A stretch of DNA of 64,000 nt, taken from the NCBI RefSeq assembly GCF_014397785.1, contig NZ_VZQQ01000001.1, positions 1 to 64,000 on the forward strand, read 5' to 3'. The position numbers and the translations under genes were made by a program. The notes under the pieces were generated by a model. The model did no database searches. It was given only the letters and a program-made list of their open reading frames with translations, and had not been told where the DNA came from. Below, piece by piece: positions 1-9,037 of the stretch. This stretch comes from Paraburkholderia podalyriae. Its GTDB lineage: Bacteria > Pseudomonadota > Gammaproteobacteria > Burkholderiales > Burkholderiaceae. The stretch's first letter is position 1; the number at the start of each line of letters is the position of its first letter.

Positions 1-160
1 AACAGGCCTCAAACTGTCGAAAAATAAGCTGGATTCACGTTGAAATTTCGTAATGCAGAAAATTGCGCGGCGGTAGCCGCGCAGAGCGATGGACGTTGCT
101 TTTGGAGGGGTGTATTTCCGCAGCCTGCTAATCGTATTCAGGCTACTCGAAGTCCGCGAG

Positions 161-337
161 ATGAGTGAGGACGCGCTGCTGCGCATGCTCGACGACGCGA
201 CCGTGATGCGCGCGGCCGCGTCGATGCTGAAGCCGCGCGGCGAATGGCCCGCGTTGCTGAAGGGAATGATCGGGGAACTCGCGGCGAACGATGGGCCGCT
301 CGAAGTGGACGGCACGCGCATTCTCGCGCGGCGTTGA
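161..337 (+). CDS. small hypothetical protein (58 aa)
   Basis: A short open frame beginning MSEDALLRML and ending in an arginine pair. An in-frame start 24 codons upstream (position 89) exists, but the residues it adds look like translated leader. The protein is acidic and probably helical, with no domain I recognise. It stands alone, followed by the minus-strand terminator of the exporter gene. It could be a real small protein or a chance frame in GC-rich DNA. Confidence 0.4.
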   Translation: MSEDALLRMLDDATVMRAAASMLKPRGEWPALLKGMIGELAANDGPLEVDGTRILARR

Positions 338-636
338 ACCATGATGTGACCGGTTCGGCCGGCGCGGCGGAACAGCGCACCGGAACGCAAAACCGTGCGC
401 CCAAAAAGAAAACCGCTCGACGAAGCGAGCGGCGGAACATCTGTTGGACGTGATCAGCGTCGCTATCAATGATACGCGTGTGGGTTTTTGCATCGCATCG
501 GTGATTTCCCTACGGAAATTTGACGCCACGTTTTACCAATGCACACACGATCTGTCATCGAACGGCGTTAGGCGCTCGAATGTGTACACGTTATTCCGGA
601 ATCCGTAGCAATATACGATCGAATGTCGAATCGGCA
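338..636. other. intergenic region holding a terminator
   Basis: About 300 bp between the small hypothetical gene and the 3' end of the DMT transporter. The only structure I see is the minus-strand terminator at 403-432. No convincing gene is present. Confidence 0.6.
403..432 (-). terminator. Rho-independent terminator
   Basis: A perfect 7-bp stem (CCGCTCG/CGAGCGG) with a 6-nt loop. Read on the minus strand it is followed directly by TTTTCTTTTT. It is oriented to end transcripts of the DMT transporter gene, about 200 bp downstream of that stop codon. Confidence 0.7.
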
Positions 637-1602
637 TCACGTGGATGGCAAACGCTTTTTCTGCGGCACGATCCGCCACCCGAGATTGACGCCCGCCGCC
701 GCCAGCAGAATCAGCGCCGCGCCGAGCACCTGAATCCATGCAAGCGTCTGTCCGAACGCAAGCCGGTCGACAATGATCGCGACCACCGGATAGATGAACG
801 ACAACGCGCCCGTCATCGACGTCGGCAGCTTCTGAATCGCGCCATACAGCAGCACGTACATGAGCCCGGTGTGGACGACGCCGAGCACGGCGAGTTCGAG
901 CCACTGCGCGCCGCTTGCCGGCAACGCATCGAAGCGCACGAACGGCGCGAGCAACAGCACGCCGAGCGAGACCTGGATCAGCGCGAGCAGATGCGGCGGC
1001 GTGCCCTTCAGCCGCTTCGTGATGATCGACGACACCGCGTACATCGCCGCCGCACCGACCGCGTAGGCCACGCCGACCAGATACTGCCCCGGCACCGCGA
1101 GCACGGCCGGCTCGACCTTCACGACGAACACGAGCCCGACGAACGCGACCACGAGCCACGCGATCGTCGATGCGCTGATGCGCTCGCGAAACACCAGCGC
1201 GCCGAGCCCGACCAGCATGAACGGCTGCGTGTTGTAGACGGCCGTCGCCATCGAAATCGACGCGCGTGAATACGCGGCGAACAGCAACACCCAATTCACG
1301 ATGATCGCCGCGCCGCCGAGTAAGGCGAGGCCGAGCGTCTTCCACGAGAACAGCTCGCGGCGAAATAGTCCGAGCACCGCGCACACGAGCGCAAGCGTCG
1401 CGCCACCGAAGATGCAGCGGAAAAACACCACGTTGAAAGGGCTTTGCTGTGACGACACGACGAGCCAGCCGATCGTGCCCGACATCAGCATCGCGATGCT
1501 CATCTCCGCCGCGCCGCGGCGGATGTCGCTGGACGTACCGTTCGCGGTGGGCGCGGAAGCCTTGTTCGAAGCCATGATTCGATCCGGGATTGATGCCTGC
1601 AT
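637..1602 (-). CDS. DMT-superfamily (EamA) inner-membrane transporter
   Basis: A protein of about 321 residues with ten hydrophobic segments in two homologous five-helix halves, the EamA architecture of the drug/metabolite transporter superfamily. It probably exports a small metabolite or amino acid; the substrate cannot be read from sequence. Another start lies at codon 10 (position 1575), and neither start has a strong ribosome-binding site. The polar N-terminus of about 35 residues precedes the first membrane span. The gene is divergent from an Lrp/AsnC regulator, an arrangement typical of an amino-acid exporter controlled by its neighbour. Confidence 0.85.
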   Translation of the reverse strand: MQASIPDRIMASNKASAPTANGTSSDIRRGAAEMSIAMLMSGTIGWLVVSSQQSPFNVVFFRCIFGGATLALVCAVLGLFRRELFSWKTLGLALLGGAAIIVNWVLLFAAYSRASISMATAVYNTQPFMLVGLGALVFRERISASTIAWLVVAFVGLVFVVKVEPAVLAVPGQYLVGVAYAVGAAAMYAVSSIITKRLKGTPPHLLALIQVSLGVLLLAPFVRFDALPASGAQWLELAVLGVVHTGLMYVLLYGAIQKLPTSMTGALSFIYPVVAIIVDRLAFGQTLAWIQVLGAALILLAAAGVNLGWRIVPQKKRLPST

Positions 1603-1688
1603 GACTGGCAGTGTAATTAATCCGCCCGCGCGAATACATGGCTAAACTTAAGCGTTTCCGCGTTTTCACCTGATAAACGAAGGCCATC

Positions 1689-2159
1689 ATGAGCAAACGC
1701 CTTGCGTCGACCGCACCGATCGCCCTCGACGACACCGACCGCGCGCTGCTCGCCGCGCTCGCGCAGGACGCGCGCCAACCGGTCAGCGAACTCGCGCGCA
1801 TCGTCGGCTTATCGGCGCCCAGCACGGCCGAACGCGTGCGACGGCTCGAAGCGCAAGGCGTGATCGAGCGCTTCACCGTGCAAATCGATGCGCGCGCGCT
1901 CGGCTTCGCGCTGCAGGCGATCGTGCGTGTGAAGCCGCTGCCCGGCCAGTTGCATCTGGTGGAGGAGGTGATCCGGCGCATTCCGGAGTTCGTCGAATGC
2001 GACAAGGTGACCGGTGACGACTGTTTCATCTGCCGCCTGTACCTGCATTCGATCGAGCAGCTCGACGAGATCCTGTCGAAAGTGACCGAGCGCGCGGAGA
2101 CCAGCACCGCGATCGTCAAGTCGACGCCGGTTGCGCGGCGGCTGCCGCCGCTCGGCTAG
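1689..2159 (+). CDS. Lrp/AsnC-family transcriptional regulator
   Basis: 156 residues, the usual length of the family. Residues 15-65 form the AsnC-type helix-turn-helix (DDTDRALLAALAQDARQPVSEL, with SAPSTAERVRRLEAQGVI following), and residues 75-150 form the RAM/ligand-binding domain with the conserved GDDCFICR-like stretch. Such proteins bind amino acids and control transport or catabolism genes. The divergent DMT exporter, about 86 bp away, is the obvious target, so the shared intergenic region should carry its operator. Confidence 0.9.
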   Translation: MSKRLASTAPIALDDTDRALLAALAQDARQPVSELARIVGLSAPSTAERVRRLEAQGVIERFTVQIDARALGFALQAIVRVKPLPGQLHLVEEVIRRIPEFVECDKVTGDDCFICRLYLHSIEQLDEILSKVTERAETSTAIVKSTPVARRLPPLG

Positions 2160-2208
2160 CGAAGATCCATCGAAGGTCCAACGAAGGCCGAGCGAAGCGG
2201 CCCGTCGC

Positions 2209-3099
2209 TTATCGTTCGACCGCTTCGAAAAACGACAGCATCTCGGCGACCAGTTCGTCCGGCGCTTCCTCGGGCAGATAGTGCCCGCACGACAGCGCGC
2301 GGCCACTCACGTCGCGCGCGACATGTCGCCATTCGTCGAGCGCATCGAAGCATTTTTCGATCACACCCTTGTCCCCCCACAGCACCCGCAGCGGACAGCC
2401 GATCTTGTTGCCGCGCTCGATATCGGCGCGATCATGTTCGAGGTCGATGCCCGCCGACGCACGATAGTCCTCGCACATCGCATGCACCGCGCCCGGTTGT
2501 GCGAGCGCCGCCCGGTAGGCGTCGAGCGCGCCGGGATCGAACGGTGCGAGGCCCGCGTGACGGCCGCCCATCACCGCGTCGACATAGGCGGCCGGATTGG
2601 CGCCGATCAACGTTTCGGGCAGCGGTTCAGGTTGAATCAGGAAGAACCAGTGGAAGTAATGCGTCGCGAACGTGCGATCGGTGGCCTCGTACATCGCGAG
2701 CGTCGGCGCGATATCGAGCAGCATCAGACGCTCGACCGCGTCGGCGTGATCGATCGCCATTCGGTGCGCGACCCGCGCGCCGCGATCGTGCGCGCAGACG
2801 AGGAAGCGCTCGAAGCCAAAGTGGCGCATCACCGCGACCTGGTCGGCGGCCATCGCGCGTTTCGAATACGGCGTGTGCGCCGCATCGCTCGGCGGCTTGC
2901 CGGACGCGCCGTAGCCGCGCAGATCCGTCGCGATCACGGTGAAGTGCCGAGCGAGCCGCGCGGCGCAGCGCTCCCAGATCAGATGCGATTGCGGATGGCC
3001 GTGCAGCAGCAGCAGAGGCGGCCCGGCGCCGCCCTTCACTCCGAAAATATCGACATCGCCCACGGCGACGCGAAAAGGCGTGAAATTCTCGAAGGCCAT
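2209..3099 (-). CDS. alpha/beta hydrolase, predicted haloacetate (fluoroacetate) dehalogenase
   Basis: 296 residues from the start MAFENFTPFR; longer frames upstream add unrelated sequence. The alpha/beta-hydrolase fold is clear: HGHPQSH oxyanion region, nucleophile elbow AHDRGAR, late GHYLPEE histidine. The pattern is that of fluoroacetate dehalogenases: Asp105 nucleophile, Arg106 and Arg109 for the carboxylate, Asp129, the halide-pocket pair His150-Trp151 in FHWFFLIQ, Tyr212 and His273. The offsets to the Rhodopseudomonas enzyme as I remember it are a constant 5 to 7 residues. It would hydrolyse 2-haloacetates to glycolate. An epoxide hydrolase role is less likely because of the His-Trp pair. 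It is monocistronic. Confidence 0.75.
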   Translation of the reverse strand: MAFENFTPFRVAVGDVDIFGVKGGAGPPLLLLHGHPQSHLIWERCAARLARHFTVIATDLRGYGASGKPPSDAAHTPYSKRAMAADQVAVMRHFGFERFLVCAHDRGARVAHRMAIDHADAVERLMLLDIAPTLAMYEATDRTFATHYFHWFFLIQPEPLPETLIGANPAAYVDAVMGGRHAGLAPFDPGALDAYRAALAQPGAVHAMCEDYRASAGIDLEHDRADIERGNKIGCPLRVLWGDKGVIEKCFDALDEWRHVARDVSGRALSCGHYLPEEAPDELVAEMLSFFEAVER

Positions 3100-3246
3100 G
3101 ACATCTCGTTGGTCGTTTGAGGGTTCGTGCATTGTAGGAGGCCGACAAGTCCACGCGAGGTGGGATAACCCACGCAAACGTGGAACCTGAATACTTCTTC
3201 GAACCGTTTCAAACGGGCCTGCCGCTCGCGAGCCTCACGCTTCGCC

Positions 3247-3265
3247 TATAATCGAACGATCGTTC
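3247..3265 (+). promoter_or_regulatory. putative promoter -10 with abutting 12-bp palindrome
   Basis: TATAAT at 3247-3252 is followed at once by the perfect palindrome GAACGATCGTTC (3254-3265). This layout fits a TetR-type operator placed over the start of transcription. The next gene downstream on this strand is the nitronate monooxygenase, about 190 bp away. No TetR gene lies beside it, and the -35 region is weak. Confidence 0.45.
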
Positions 3266-3404
3266 TTAAATATTCGCGGGGCTTCGGCATGCCGGTTTCG
3301 TGCGATTGCATGATGCAGTCGTCGGTCCACATTCCGCAAGCCGCGTGCCGCTAAACTCACCTCAGGCCGGGCGCGCGTCGCACCGGCAAGTTGAAAATTC
3401 ATGG

Positions 3405-3438
3405 GACCCGAGTCAGCGTTAAGGCGCTGACTCGGGTC
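3405..3438 (+). promoter_or_regulatory. long hairpin in the leader of the nitronate monooxygenase gene
   Basis: A perfect 14-bp inverted repeat (GACCCGAGTCAGCG and its complement) with a 6-nt loop. It ends 19 nt before the ATG and just 5' of the AGGAGA ribosome-binding site. There is no U-tract, so it is not a normal terminator. It may stabilise the mRNA or regulate translation. Confidence 0.6.
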
Positions 3439-3457
3439 GACACAGGAGACCCGCACC

Positions 3458-4417
3458 ATGGCATTGCCCGCCGCTCTGCAAAACCTCGCGCTGCCCGTCG
3501 TCGCCTCGCCGATGTTCATCGTCAGCTATCCCGAACTCGTACTGGCACAGTGCAAGGCCGGTATCGTCGGCTCGTTTCCGGCCCTCAACGCGCGCCCGGC
3601 AGAGCTACTCGGCGAGTGGCTGACGCAGATCCAGACGCAACTCGCAGAGCACAAGACCGCGAACCCCGATACGGTCATCGGGCCGATCGCGGTCAATCAG
3701 ATCGTCCATCAGTCGAATGCGCGGCTCGAACACGACGTGCGCGTCTGCGTCGAGCACAAGGTGCCGATCTTCATCACGAGCCTGCGCGCGCCGGCACGCG
3801 AAATCGTCGATGCGGTGCATAGCTATGGCGGCATCGTGCTGCACGACGTGATCAATCTGCGCCATGCGCAGAAGGCGCTGGAAGCCGGCGTAGACGGGCT
3901 GATTCTCGTCGCGTCGGGCGCGGGCGGCCATGCGGGCACGACCTCGCCGTTCGCGCTGGTCGGTGAGGTGCGGCGCATTTTCGACGGCCCGATCGTGCTG
4001 TCGGGCTCGATCGCGAACGGCGGCTCGATTCTCGCCGCGCAGGCGATGGGCGCGGACCTCGCGTACATGGGCACACGCTTCATCGCCACCAAAGAAGCGC
4101 ACGCGGTCGACAGCTACAAGCAGGCGATCATCAACGCGAAGGCGTCGGACATCATCTACACGAATCTGTTCACGGGCGTGCACGGCAACTACATCCGCGA
4201 GAGCATTACGAACGCAGGGCTCGATCCCGATGCGCTGCCCGAATCGGACAAGACCAGGATGAACTTCGGCGGCGATAAGGCCAAGGCGTGGAAGGACATC
4301 TGGGGCGCGGGCCAGGGCGTCGGCCTGATGGACGACGTGCCGGACGTCGCGGAACTCGTGCGGCGTCTGAAGCAGGAATACAACGACGCGAAGGCGCGGC
4401 TCGGCATCGCGCGCTGA
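3458..4417 (+). CDS. NAD(P)H-dependent flavin oxidoreductase / nitronate monooxygenase
   Basis: 319 residues of the FMN-binding TIM-barrel family once called 2-nitropropane dioxygenase. Family marks are the N-terminal PVVASPMFIVS strand, GGIVLHDV, the phosphate-binding GAGGHAGTTSPFALV near residue 155, and the GTRFIATKEA stretch near residue 205. Members oxidise alkyl nitronates or act as NADH:quinone reductases. The start has a good AGGAG site at 3444. It ends tail-to-tail with icmF. A GC-rich stem (GGGCGG/CCGCCC, about 4429-4446) in the short gap may help end transcription. Confidence 0.85.
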   Translation: MALPAALQNLALPVVASPMFIVSYPELVLAQCKAGIVGSFPALNARPAELLGEWLTQIQTQLAEHKTANPDTVIGPIAVNQIVHQSNARLEHDVRVCVEHKVPIFITSLRAPAREIVDAVHSYGGIVLHDVINLRHAQKALEAGVDGLILVASGAGGHAGTTSPFALVGEVRRIFDGPIVLSGSIANGGSILAAQAMGADLAYMGTRFIATKEAHAVDSYKQAIINAKASDIIYTNLFTGVHGNYIRESITNAGLDPDALPESDKTRMNFGGDKAKAWKDIWGAGQGVGLMDDVPDVAELVRRLKQEYNDAKARLGIAR

Positions 4418-4455
4418 GGTGAAGAACGGGGCGGGCCGGGCCGCCCGCTCGCGGC

Positions 4456-7400
4456 CTACATATTGCGCCGATACTGCCCGCCCACCTCAAATAGCGCGTG
4501 GGTGATCTGCCCGAGCGAACACACACGCACCACGTCCATCAGCACCGCGAACACGTTGCCGTCGTCGATCACCGCGCGCTTGAGGCGTTCGAGCGCCTCG
4601 GGCGCGGCGTCGCGGTGGCGCGTCTGGAAGTCACGCAACCGCCGCAGCTGACTCTGCTTTTCCGTGTCGGTGGAACGCGCGAGCACCAACGGCCGCGGCG
4701 CTTCACGCGGATGCGCGCTCAGGAACGTATTGACGCCGACGATCGGATACGAGCCGTCATGCTTGCGATGCTCGTACAGCATCGACTCGTCCTGAATCCG
4801 CCCGCGCTGATAGCCGGTTTCCATCGCCCCTAGCACGCCGCCGCGCTCGGTGAGCCGCTCGAACTCGGCGAGCACCGCTTGCTCGACCAGATCGGTCAGT
4901 TCGTCGATCACGAAGCTGCCCTGATTCGGATTCTGGTTCTTCGCGAGCCCCCATTCGCGATTGATGATCAGCTGGATCGCGACCGCGCGGCGCACCGATT
5001 CCTCGGTCGGCGTCGTAATCGCTTCGTCGAACGCGTTGGTGTGCAGCGAGTTGCAGTTGTCGTAGATCGCGATCAGTGCCTGCAGCGTCGTGCGAATGTC
5101 GTTGAAATCGATCTCCTGCGCGTGCAGGCTGCGGCCCGACGTCTGCACGTGATACTTGAGCTTCTGGCTGCGCTCGTTCGCGCCATAGCGCTCACGCATC
5201 GCGATCGCCCAGATGCGTCGCGCGACGCGGCCGAGCACCGTGTACTCCGGGTCCATGCCGTTCGAAAAGAAAAACGACAGATTCGGCGCGAAGTCGTCGA
5301 TCGACATGCCGCGAGCGAGATACGCCTCGACGTACGTGAAGCCGTTCGCGAGCGTGTACGCGAGCTGCGAGATCGGGTTCGCGCCCGCCTCGGCGATGTG
5401 ATAGCCGGAAATCGACACCGAATAGAAATTGCGCACGCCATGCTCGACGAAATACGCCTGGATGTCGCCCATCACCTTCAGGCTGAATTCGGTCGAGAAG
5501 ATGCAGGTGTTCTGCCCCTGGTCTTCCTTCAGGATGTCGGCCTGCACGGTGCCGCGCACGTTTTCGAGCGCGGCGCGGCGGGTTGCGGCGAGTTCGCCTG
5601 CGTTCAGCGCTCGGCCTTGCTCCGCTTCCTTTCGCGCAATCTGCTGGTCGATCGCGACGTTGAAGAACATCGCGAGGATCGTCGGCGCGGGGCCGTTGAT
5701 CGTCATCGAGACCGACGTGTTCGGCGAGCACAGGTCGAAGCCGTCGTACAGCGCCTTCATGTCGTCGAGCGTCGCGACCGACACACCCGAATTGCCGACC
5801 TTGCCGTAGATGTCCGGGCGCTCATGCGGCTCCTCGCCGTATAGCGTCACCGAGTCGAACGCGGTGGATAGCCGCTTGGCCGGCATTCCCTCCGACAGCA
5901 GCCTGAAGCGGCGATTCGTCCGCTGCGGGTCGCCCTCGCCCGCGAACATGCGCGTCGGGTCTTCGGTCTCGCGGCGAAACGGAAACACGCCAGCGGTGAA
6001 CGGGAAATAGCCGGGCAGATTGTCGAGCATCAGCCAGCGCAGAATCTCGCCTTGATCGACGAATTTCGGCAGCGACACTTTGCGGACTGCGGAGCCGGAC
6101 AGCGTCGTGACCGTTAGCGCGGTGCGGATTTCACGTTCGCGGATGCGCACCACATGTTCGTCGCCGGAATACGCGGCCACCGTTTGCGGCCACGCGTCGA
6201 GCAGCTTGCGTTCGCGCTCGCCGAGCGCGGCGCTGCGCTGATCGATCAGCGCATCGAGCGAGGCCGCGCCGTTGCCCGCTTCGCCGAGCATGCGGCGCGT
6301 CTCGACGAGCTGCCAGCGCTCGCGCGCGATTTGCGCCTGCGCGTCGGCCCGCTCGCGATAGCCGCGCACCGTCTGCGCAATGTCGGCCAGATAGCGCACA
6401 CGCGCGGGTGGCACGATCGCGTGCAGGTTGCTCGAAAAGCGCAGACCTTCGGTCGCGCCGAGCCGTGCGCCACCCTCGCGCAGGCCGTGCGCACGCAGCG
6501 CATTAGCGATGCACCGGTACAGCGCGCTCACGCCGTCGTCGTTGAAGCGCGACGCGATCGTGCCGAACACCGGCATTGCGTCGGGCGATGTCGCGAAGTC
6601 CCCGCGATTGCGCTGCACCTGCTTCGCCACGTCGCGCAGCGCATCCTGCGCACCCTTGCGATCGTACTTGTTGATCGCAACGAAGCTCGCAAAGTCGAGC
6701 ATGTCGATCTTCTCGAGCTGACTCGCGGCGCCGAACTCGGGCGTCATCACGTACAGCGACTCGTCGACGAACGGCACGATCGCCGCATCGCCCTGGCCGA
6801 TCCCCGATGTCTCTACGACAATCAGATCGAAGCCCGCGGCCTTGCACAGCATTAGCGCGGCGGGCAGCGAGTCGGAAATTTCGTTCGATGCCTCGCGCGT
6901 CGCCATCGAGCGCATATAGATGCGGGCGCCGTCTCTCCAATCGCCGATCGCGTTCATGCGGATGCGGTCGCCGAGCAGCGCGCCGCCAGATTTGCGGCGC
7001 GACGGATCGATCGCGAGCACGGCGATGGTCAGCGTGTCGCGGTAGTCGAGCCGGAAGCGGCGGATCAGCTCGTCGGTCAGCGACGACTTGCCCGCGCCGC
7101 CGGTGCCGGTAATGCCGAGCACGGGGACCCGCGACGCTTCTGCGAGCGTCGATAGCTGGTCGCGCGCGGCGGCGTCGACGGTGTTCGTTTCGAACGCGCT
7201 GATCAGTTGCGCGAGGCGGCGGAAGATCGGCGCGACAGGATCGGCGGCGTGCGAACCAGGCGCCGTGCCGGCGCGCGCAGCATTGGCCTCATCGCAACGC
7301 GGCAACGGCCGCGCGGCCAGTTCGGCGAGCCATTCGCGCACCGGCGTCGGCCGCGCCGCGTCGGCCGCACGCGTGGCTTCGACGCAGCGCGCAATCATGT

Positions 7401-7836
7401 CGTCGATCATGCCTTGCAGACCGAGCCGCTGGCCGTCGTGAGGCGAGTAGATTTTTTCGACGCCGTCGCGTTCGAGCGCGGCAATTTCCTCGGGGACGAT
7501 CACGCCGCCGCCGCCGCCGAACACCTTGATGCGCTCGCCGCCGCGCGCGCGCAGCAGCTCGACGAGGTAGCGGAAGTATTCGTTGTGGCCGCCTTGGTAG
7601 CTCGACACGGCGACGCCGTCGGCGTCCTCGTTCAGCGCGGCGGTCGCGACTTCAGCGACGGAGCGGTTGTGGCCGAGGTGGATCACCTCGACGCCGCTTG
7701 CCTGGAGGATGCGCCGCATGATGTTGATCGACGCGTCGTGGCCGTCGAACAGCGCGGCGGCGGTGACGAAGCGCAGGCGCCGGCCCGCGGGCAGTTCGTG
7801 GCTGCCGGCACGCTGCGGCGTGGACAGATCGGTCAT
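4456..7836 (-). CDS. icmF: fused isobutyryl-CoA mutase with GTPase chaperone domain (IcmF)
   Basis: 1,126 residues joining three modules. The N-terminal B12-binding domain has DGHDAS with His33 as lower cobalt ligand. The MeaB-like G-domain follows (Walker A GTGGAGKS about 244-251, NKYD 389-392), and the acyl-CoA mutase barrel begins near residue 560. Phe631 in RMFAGEG and Gln775 in [10 protein letters not shown] occupy the positions where methylmalonyl-CoA mutase has Tyr and Arg. Phe plus Gln is the isobutyryl-CoA mutase signature, and their 144-residue spacing agrees with characterised IcmF as I remember it. The enzyme interconverts isobutyryl- and n-butyryl-CoA using adenosylcobalamin. No B12 riboswitch was seen upstream. 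Confidence 0.93.
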   Translation of the reverse strand: MTDLSTPQRAGSHELPAGRRLRFVTAAALFDGHDASINIMRRILQASGVEVIHLGHNRSVAEVATAALNEDADGVAVSSYQGGHNEYFRYLVELLRARGGERIKVFGGGGGVIVPEEIAALERDGVEKIYSPHDGQRLGLQGMIDDMIARCVEATRAADAARPTPVREWLAELAARPLPRCDEANAARAGTAPGSHAADPVAPIFRRLAQLISAFETNTVDAAARDQLSTLAEASRVPVLGITGTGGAGKSSLTDELIRRFRLDYRDTLTIAVLAIDPSRRKSGGALLGDRIRMNAIGDWRDGARIYMRSMATREASNEISDSLPAALMLCKAAGFDLIVVETSGIGQGDAAIVPFVDESLYVMTPEFGAASQLEKIDMLDFASFVAINKYDRKGAQDALRDVAKQVQRNRGDFATSPDAMPVFGTIASRFNDDGVSALYRCIANALRAHGLREGGARLGATEGLRFSSNLHAIVPPARVRYLADIAQTVRGYRERADAQAQIARERWQLVETRRMLGEAGNGAASLDALIDQRSAALGERERKLLDAWPQTVAAYSGDEHVVRIREREIRTALTVTTLSGSAVRKVSLPKFVDQGEILRWLMLDNLPGYFPFTAGVFPFRRETEDPTRMFAGEGDPQRTNRRFRLLSEGMPAKRLSTAFDSVTLYGEEPHERPDIYGKVGNSGVSVATLDDMKALYDGFDLCSPNTSVSMTINGPAPTILAMFFNVAIDQQIARKEAEQGRALNAGELAATRRAALENVRGTVQADILKEDQGQNTCIFSTEFSLKVMGDIQAYFVEHGVRNFYSVSISGYHIAEAGANPISQLAYTLANGFTYVEAYLARGMSIDDFAPNLSFFFSNGMDPEYTVLGRVARRIWAIAMRERYGANERSQKLKYHVQTSGRSLHAQEIDFNDIRTTLQALIAIYDNCNSLHTNAFDEAITTPTEESVRRAVAIQLIINREWGLAKNQNPNQGSFVIDELTDLVEQAVLAEFERLTERGGVLGAMETGYQRGRIQDESMLYEHRKHDGSYPIVGVNTFLSAHPREAPRPLVLARSTDTEKQSQLRRLRDFQTRHRDAAPEALERLKRAVIDDGNVFAVLMDVVRVCSLGQITHALFEVGGQYRRNM

Positions 7837-7855
7837 GTCTCCCCCAGATCATTTA

Positions 7856-7877
7856 ACTGACGGGTGTGACAGTCAGT
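7856..7877. promoter_or_regulatory. inverted repeat upstream of icmF
   Basis: ACTGAC and GTCAGT separated by 10 bp, centred about 30 bp upstream of the icmF start. The position suits an operator or leader structure. No regulator in the window can be assigned to it. Confidence 0.35.
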
Positions 7878-7953
7878 ATATAGAAACGGGGTAAGACGGC
7901 AGCGCCGCGCGGGGCGGGCGATTGGCGGCGTTTGTTCGGTGCTCCGCGAAACC

Positions 7954-8886
7954 CTAGCGCACCGCCAACGCCTTGATCTGGTCGAGCGACGGCCACAGCG
8001 ACTCGTTCGCGAACCGCGCCGCCAGAAAATCGACGAACGAGCGCACCTTGGCCGACAGATGCCGCCGGCTCGTGTAGACCACGTGGATCGGCAGTTCGCG
8101 CGGCGGCACTTCGTCGACGAGCAGCGGCACGAGCCGCCCGTCGGCGAGATCGCTGCCGATCACCTCGGTGCCCAGCATCGCGATGCCCGCGCCGTGCAGC
8201 ACGACCACGCGCTGCGCCTCAAGCTGATTGACGATCAGGTTGCCCGACAGACGCACGCGCGAGCCCGCGTCGCCGGTCGCGACTTCGAGCGCGGACACGC
8301 CCGCGTACTGCAGATAGTTGTGGCGGGCGAGATCGGCGACGCGCTTCGGCGTGCCATGCTTGCGCAGATAGGCGGGCGACGCGCACAGCACCAGATGCGC
8401 GGTCGCGATCTGCCGCGCGATCAGCGACGACGACTTGAGGCCGCCCGGCGACGCGCGGATCGCAACGTCGAAGCCCTCGTCGATCAGCTCGACAACGCGG
8501 TCGGACAGCGTCATGTCGACTGTTACTTGCGGATACTGCGCTGCGTAGTCCGCGACCGCGGCCATCACGTGATTCAGGCCGAACGCCGATAGCGACGACA
8601 CCCGCAGCCGCCCGTGCGGCACGACGCTCGCCGCGCCGACCGCCTGGCCGGCTTCGTCGAGTTCGGTCAGCGCCTGGCTCAGCCGCTCGTAGTATTCACG
8701 GCCCGCCTCGGTCGGCGCGACGCGGCGCGTGGTGCGGTTCAGGAGCCGCGCGCCGAGCTGTTGCTCCAGATGCATCACGTGCTTGCTCGCCATCGCCGCC
8801 GACATCTCCATCTTTTCCGACGCGCCGACGAAACTGCCGGCTTCGACCACGTGGCGAAACACTTTCATGCTGACGAGGGTGTCCAT
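7954..8886 (-). CDS. LysR-family transcriptional regulator
   Basis: 310 residues. The N-terminal winged helix-turn-helix (residues 1-60) reads MDTLVSMKVFRHVVEAGSFVGASEKMEMS with the usual NRTTRRVAPTEAG end, followed by a LysR substrate domain to the C-terminus. It resembles the large DsdC/YafC-like group common in Burkholderia. The gene lies downstream of the porin on the same strand but is separated from it by a strong terminator, so it is probably transcribed alone. Its target is not evident. Confidence 0.9.
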   Translation of the reverse strand: MDTLVSMKVFRHVVEAGSFVGASEKMEMSAAMASKHVMHLEQQLGARLLNRTTRRVAPTEAGREYYERLSQALTELDEAGQAVGAASVVPHGRLRVSSLSAFGLNHVMAAVADYAAQYPQVTVDMTLSDRVVELIDEGFDVAIRASPGGLKSSSLIARQIATAHLVLCASPAYLRKHGTPKRVADLARHNYLQYAGVSALEVATGDAGSRVRLSGNLIVNQLEAQRVVVLHGAGIAMLGTEVIGSDLADGRLVPLLVDEVPPRELPIHVVYTSRRHLSAKVRSFVDFLAARFANESLWPSLDQIKALAVR

Positions 8887-8982
8887 CTCGATCGCTCGCT
8901 TCGGGAATCAATCGACGCCATTTTGCCGGGTTTATCAAAAACACGGCAACAAACGCGCGTTTTCGACGGCACCCGAAAACAA

Positions 8983-9016
8983 CAAAGCCCGCGTTCCGGG
9001 CGGAACGCGGGCTTTG
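8983..9016 (-). terminator. Rho-independent terminator of the porin gene
   Basis: A perfect 15-bp stem with a 4-nt loop (CAAAGCCCGCGTTCC and complement), followed on the minus strand by TTGTTTTC. It lies 22 bp past the porin stop codon. Confidence 0.85.
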
Positions 9017-9037
9017 CGGTGACACCGTGGGCCGAGC

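Noticed and set aside
533..2119. A 528-codon minus-strand frame covering the exporter and regulator
   Set aside because: It runs through two well-supported genes in other frames and shows only Arg/Ala-rich sequence.
7837..7953. A cobalamin riboswitch before icmF
   Set aside because: The 117-bp gap is too short and shows none of the B12-box features. Only a small inverted repeat is present.
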